DNA from: Sphingobacterium cellulitidis
GTDB lineage: Bacteria; Bacteroidota; Bacteroidia; Sphingobacteriales; Sphingobacteriaceae
Direction: 5' to 3'
Length of the DNA: 64,000 nucleotides
Assembly (NCBI GenBank): GCA_002245855.1
Contig: NOUX01000014.1
Location: forward strand, 1 to 64,000
Of the stretch, positions 61,681-64,000 are shown piece after piece. A program made the translations under genes and the position numbers. The notes under the pieces are model-generated. The model was given only the letters and a program-made list of their open reading frames with translations. It was not told the origin of the DNA and searched no databases. The number at the start of each line of letters is the position of its first letter. Positions within the stretch are counted from its first letter, which is position 1.

Positions 61681-62383
61681 AAGTCTTTTCTGCTGATTGT
61701 CTAAAAAATATTATGACTTATAAATTTTTGATTTACCTAATTTTTAATTTTATTAAAATTAGTTTTTGAATAAATCTCATTTAAAGATTAAAAGAAAGAT
61801 TGACTATTAATAGATCAAAAAGGCCTTTTCAAATTGCACAAAAACAAACGGCTTGTCTCGCGTGTGTTTCAATAAGTTATATTATAAGTTTGAATATAGA
61901 AACAGGTGTTGGGCTCAAATTTCTCAAATACACCCTCATGTAAATTTTCGTGTCCTATCAAAATGCACGAATTAAGTATTGCTCGTCTACTGCGAGTTGA
62001 GCAAAAGTCGTTGAAGAGAAATATTCAAGCATGATTCAATGATATACTCGAAGTATACGAAGACTGTTGGCGGTATTTTTGAAAACGGATTGTGCGGTTG
62101 GAATATCAAAAATAGTGACAACATCGAAGCCTGAGTGATCAGTAGGCGGGCCAAACTCTAAAAGTTGTTGTATTTTAACCAAGTATGCAATACCTAGTTA
62201 ATAGACAAAGAAACTTTTATGAAACGAATCATTATAGAAGTAATAAGTATGACAAACTGCGAAGCAATATAAATAGATTGTGTAAGTACACAATTATTTA
62301 TATCTTGGATTGGCGTATCTTATTCCCCTATAATGGTGAGTGGAATGCCTTATTTCCAATTACCATTTATCAATAAGACGACT
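61681..62383. other. 700-base gap, possibly remnant DNA
   Basis: No gene is supported. The part at about 61850-62160 is richer in GC and CpG than its AT-rich flanks (for example TCGCGTGTG and GTAGGCGGGCC) and every frame is broken by stops, as expected of a degraded insertion. I found no terminal repeats or transposase motifs. Confidence 0.4.
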
Positions 62384-63496
62384 CTAATTCAAATTGAATA
62401 CTTTCGAATTATCAAAATTCTCAATACTTTCATTATAATTGTTTTCAGTAAATAAACTTATATCATAATTCAGTAAAGTGAAAAAATACTTAGCAAATTC
62501 ATCTTTAGGACCTTTTCCTTCAGGAAAATTTACCATACGGTTTAAGGAAGCTGAAAAGAGATCTGCCATTTGAATATATTCATTACCAGTAGAATCTTCT
62601 GCGACAAAATTTAATAGGTACAACCCTTTAATTTTCTGACTCCGAAGCCTTTCTTTAACATTCGCTAATTTTAATTTATCTCTTCCATCCTCCTCTCTAT
62701 CAATAGTTAACGTTAAATTACGTGGTAATTTTGCCCTATTCGAACTATCCTCTTGTAGGACTCCTTTATACAGTAAGTGAGAAGTTAAGTCTTCAATAGC
62801 TTTATCATTGTCTGAAATACCTTTTCTCTTCAAAACAATTCCTTTAAAACTAACTTCAGGGTTTAAACCAATAAACTTTTTAACAAAAAATTTAAAATTA
62901 TCAAGGTTACTTTTATTTAAATCTTTGAAATGAAATTCATAATTTAAACCAATAGATTTGCGCCAATCTAGAAGTTCTTTTTGTTTATGTAGAATTGTCG
63001 GTCCAAAAGAAAACAACCAAATTGAACCGATTACTAAGTAGTCATTAGTCTTACCTGATTCATCCATATAAACATAAAAGCTATCTTGATGGGGTTTATC
63101 TTGAAGGTTATCTTCTTTAAACTCTTCTCTAAGCTTTCGTCTAAATTTTTTGACTTCAGGGTCTGCTTGAAACAATTTGTATTCATTTTGAATCTTAGCC
63201 CTAGCTCTTGATAAAGAGGTTTGTTTGGTCAGTTTAAATAATTTCTCTTTTGTAAGTTCGCCATCACCTAAAACTTCTTTCTCAAAATAGTTCCAATAAT
63301 TCCACGATAACTCAGCGTCAGAGTTTCTTGCTTGTGGAAAATAACTTAAAATGAACGCAACTCTATCTTTAAGCCTTCCGAAATTACTTGACTTAATATT
63401 ATCAGTTAACTGAATTATTTGTTCATGCTTTTTAAGTAACTTTTCTTCATTTGCATCAATTTTGTTGTCATTTTGGTTTGAAATTATAATACTCAT
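62384..63496 (-). CDS. DUF3800 domain protein
   Basis: This 370-residue protein has a helical N-terminal half (about 1-135) and a DUF3800 domain, recognised by FYVYMDESGKTNDYLVIGSIWL (about 140-161), LTLTIDREEDG (Asp of the second motif) and EYIQMADLFSASLNRM (the conserved QxADL). The Asp-Glu and later Asp residues fit an RNase H-like metal site. The family is frequent in phage and defence contexts, but its activity is untested. The N-terminal region has no recognised match. It is alone with no neighbouring defence genes in the window. Confidence 0.82.
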   Translation of the reverse strand: MSIIISNQNDNKIDANEEKLLKKHEQIIQLTDNIKSSNFGRLKDRVAFILSYFPQARNSDAELSWNYWNYFEKEVLGDGELTKEKLFKLTKQTSLSRARAKIQNEYKLFQADPEVKKFRRKLREEFKEDNLQDKPHQDSFYVYMDESGKTNDYLVIGSIWLFSFGPTILHKQKELLDWRKSIGLNYEFHFKDLNKSNLDNFKFFVKKFIGLNPEVSFKGIVLKRKGISDNDKAIEDLTSHLLYKGVLQEDSSNRAKLPRNLTLTIDREEDGRDKLKLANVKERLRSQKIKGLYLLNFVAEDSTGNEYIQMADLFSASLNRMVNFPEGKGPKDEFAKYFFTLLNYDISLFTENNYNESIENFDNSKVFNLN

Positions 63497-63875
63497 AATA
63501 AGGTGTAATTGGTTTTTTATATAATATTACTAAAATTTTTAATTTTTATAAACTTTATCATTTTATTCTTTGTATTTAGGATGAATGTTAATTTTATAAT
63601 TTTTATACATAAATTAGGACATGATTAACCTTAAATGTAATTTATTATGAAATTATCTCAATTATTAGAAATTGCCACTAATGATTTACATGAAACTTGA
63701 AAACCATTGGTATTATATTATTAAGGATAGACCAAGTAATGATGTCTTTGAAAATGTTAATGTTTGGGTAGAAAATATTGGATAATATTTATCACACTAG
63801 AGTATTCGACAAAATGAACCATATTAGAGAATTATGTAAAGTGGCTATATCATAGAATACAGCCACTTTTTTATT
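63497..63875. other. AT-rich gap with small broken frames and a terminator
   Basis: Between the DUF3800 gene and the partial gene, two overlapping pieces, MKLSQLLEIATNDLHET (from 63646) and the 34-codon frame 63681-63785 (KLENHWYYIIKDRPSNDVFENV), read as one short protein broken by a frameshift. It may be a relic. A terminator follows at 63838. Confidence 0.4.
63838..63872. terminator. Intrinsic terminator
   Basis: AAGTGGCT and AGCCACTT around a 14-base loop, then T5 on the plus strand. It also lies just beyond the stop of the partial minus-strand gene. Confidence 0.75.
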
Positions 63876-64000
63876 TTAAGAGTTAGGAACTAAGGATGCT
63901 TTTACAAATTCATTATTTCTTGATTCCTTTAATGCTTCTGTAAAATTATCCAAACCATCAACAAGAAAGGAATTAAGGTTCAAATAAGGCTCCAAATCAT
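63876..64000 (-). CDS. Partial hypothetical protein (C-terminal end)
   Basis: An open frame enters from the right edge and ends at 63876. The 40 visible residues read DLEPYLNLNSFLVDGL...FTEALKESRNNEFVKASLVPNS. There is no family match. The reading frame is supported by the terminator that follows it directly. The gene continues outside the window. Confidence 0.5.
   Translation of the reverse strand, partial: DLEPYLNLNSFLVDGLDNFTEALKESRNNEFVKASLVPNS

Noticed and set aside
62185..62376. 63-codon frame upstream of the DUF3800 stop
   Set aside because: Tyr/Asn/Ile-rich composition expected by chance in AT-rich DNA; no terminator, promoter or family support.

Overview
The window looks like the chromosome of an AT-rich Bacteroidota, most likely a Sphingobacteriaceae member (Sphingobacterium/Pedobacter-like). 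This is an inference from gene content: two SusC/SusD pairs, a fused ABC-permease/M1-peptidase, Bacteroidota-type families (DUF6266, DUF5675, DUF6428, YwbE), and many promoters with the Bacteroidota -7 box TAnnTTTG and no strong Shine-Dalgarno. There are no rRNA genes, CRISPR arrays, complete insertion sequences or prophages. One tRNA (His) is present.

Layout. 1-1020: short hairpin repeats, a 167-bp tandem repeat and a GIY-YIG nuclease gene framed by 30-bp inverted repeats. 1.1-8.2 kb: msrA, an autoregulated-looking DUF2975/HTH pair, an ABC ATPase with its permease/M1 partner, and a GH76 enzyme. 8.3-14.3 kb: OM barrel, small ORF, unknown membrane-anchored protein, class I aldolase, beta-helix/PDZ protein. 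14.9-19.6 kb: SusC/SusD pair 1. 19.7-22.7 kb: menG, CPA1 antiporter, unknown. 22.8-26.4 kb: GH172-like and GH43-like secreted enzymes. 26.6-30.2 kb: DKNYY, YwbE, FemAB and the coupled DUF6266-DUF5675 cassette. 30.5-37.4 kb: prpBCD (2-methylcitrate cycle) convergent with an acyl-CoA dehydrogenase/FadB-like operon. 37.7-44.2 kb: small unknowns, methyltransferases, GNAT, an Fe-S type HTH regulator, EEP protein. 44.2-45.7 kb: arsR-DUF6428-phosphatase/arsenate reductase operon. 45.8-50.6 kb: SusC/SusD pair 2. 51.8-56.4 kb: biotin operon (bioABDF plus a ferritin-like diiron protein), divergent from a MocR regulator. 57.9-64 kb: a Csp-like copper protein, serine hydrolase, tRNA-His, DUF3800 protein and a partial gene.

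Two themes stand out. First, between 4.6 and 17 kb three otherwise intact genes (permease/M1, GH76, SusC) each carry one in-frame stop codon, and a response-regulator remnant lies among them, so this segment appears to be decaying (or holds assembly errors). Second, several regulators sit beside clear palindromic sites that overlap or flank TAnnTTTG boxes: the DUF2975/HTH pair, the Fe-S type regulator, ArsR, the MocR/bio divergent promoter and SusC pair 2. The most novel-looking items are the GIY-YIG/hairpin element, the diiron protein leading the biotin operon, and the Fe-S regulator with its divergent 87-residue partner.
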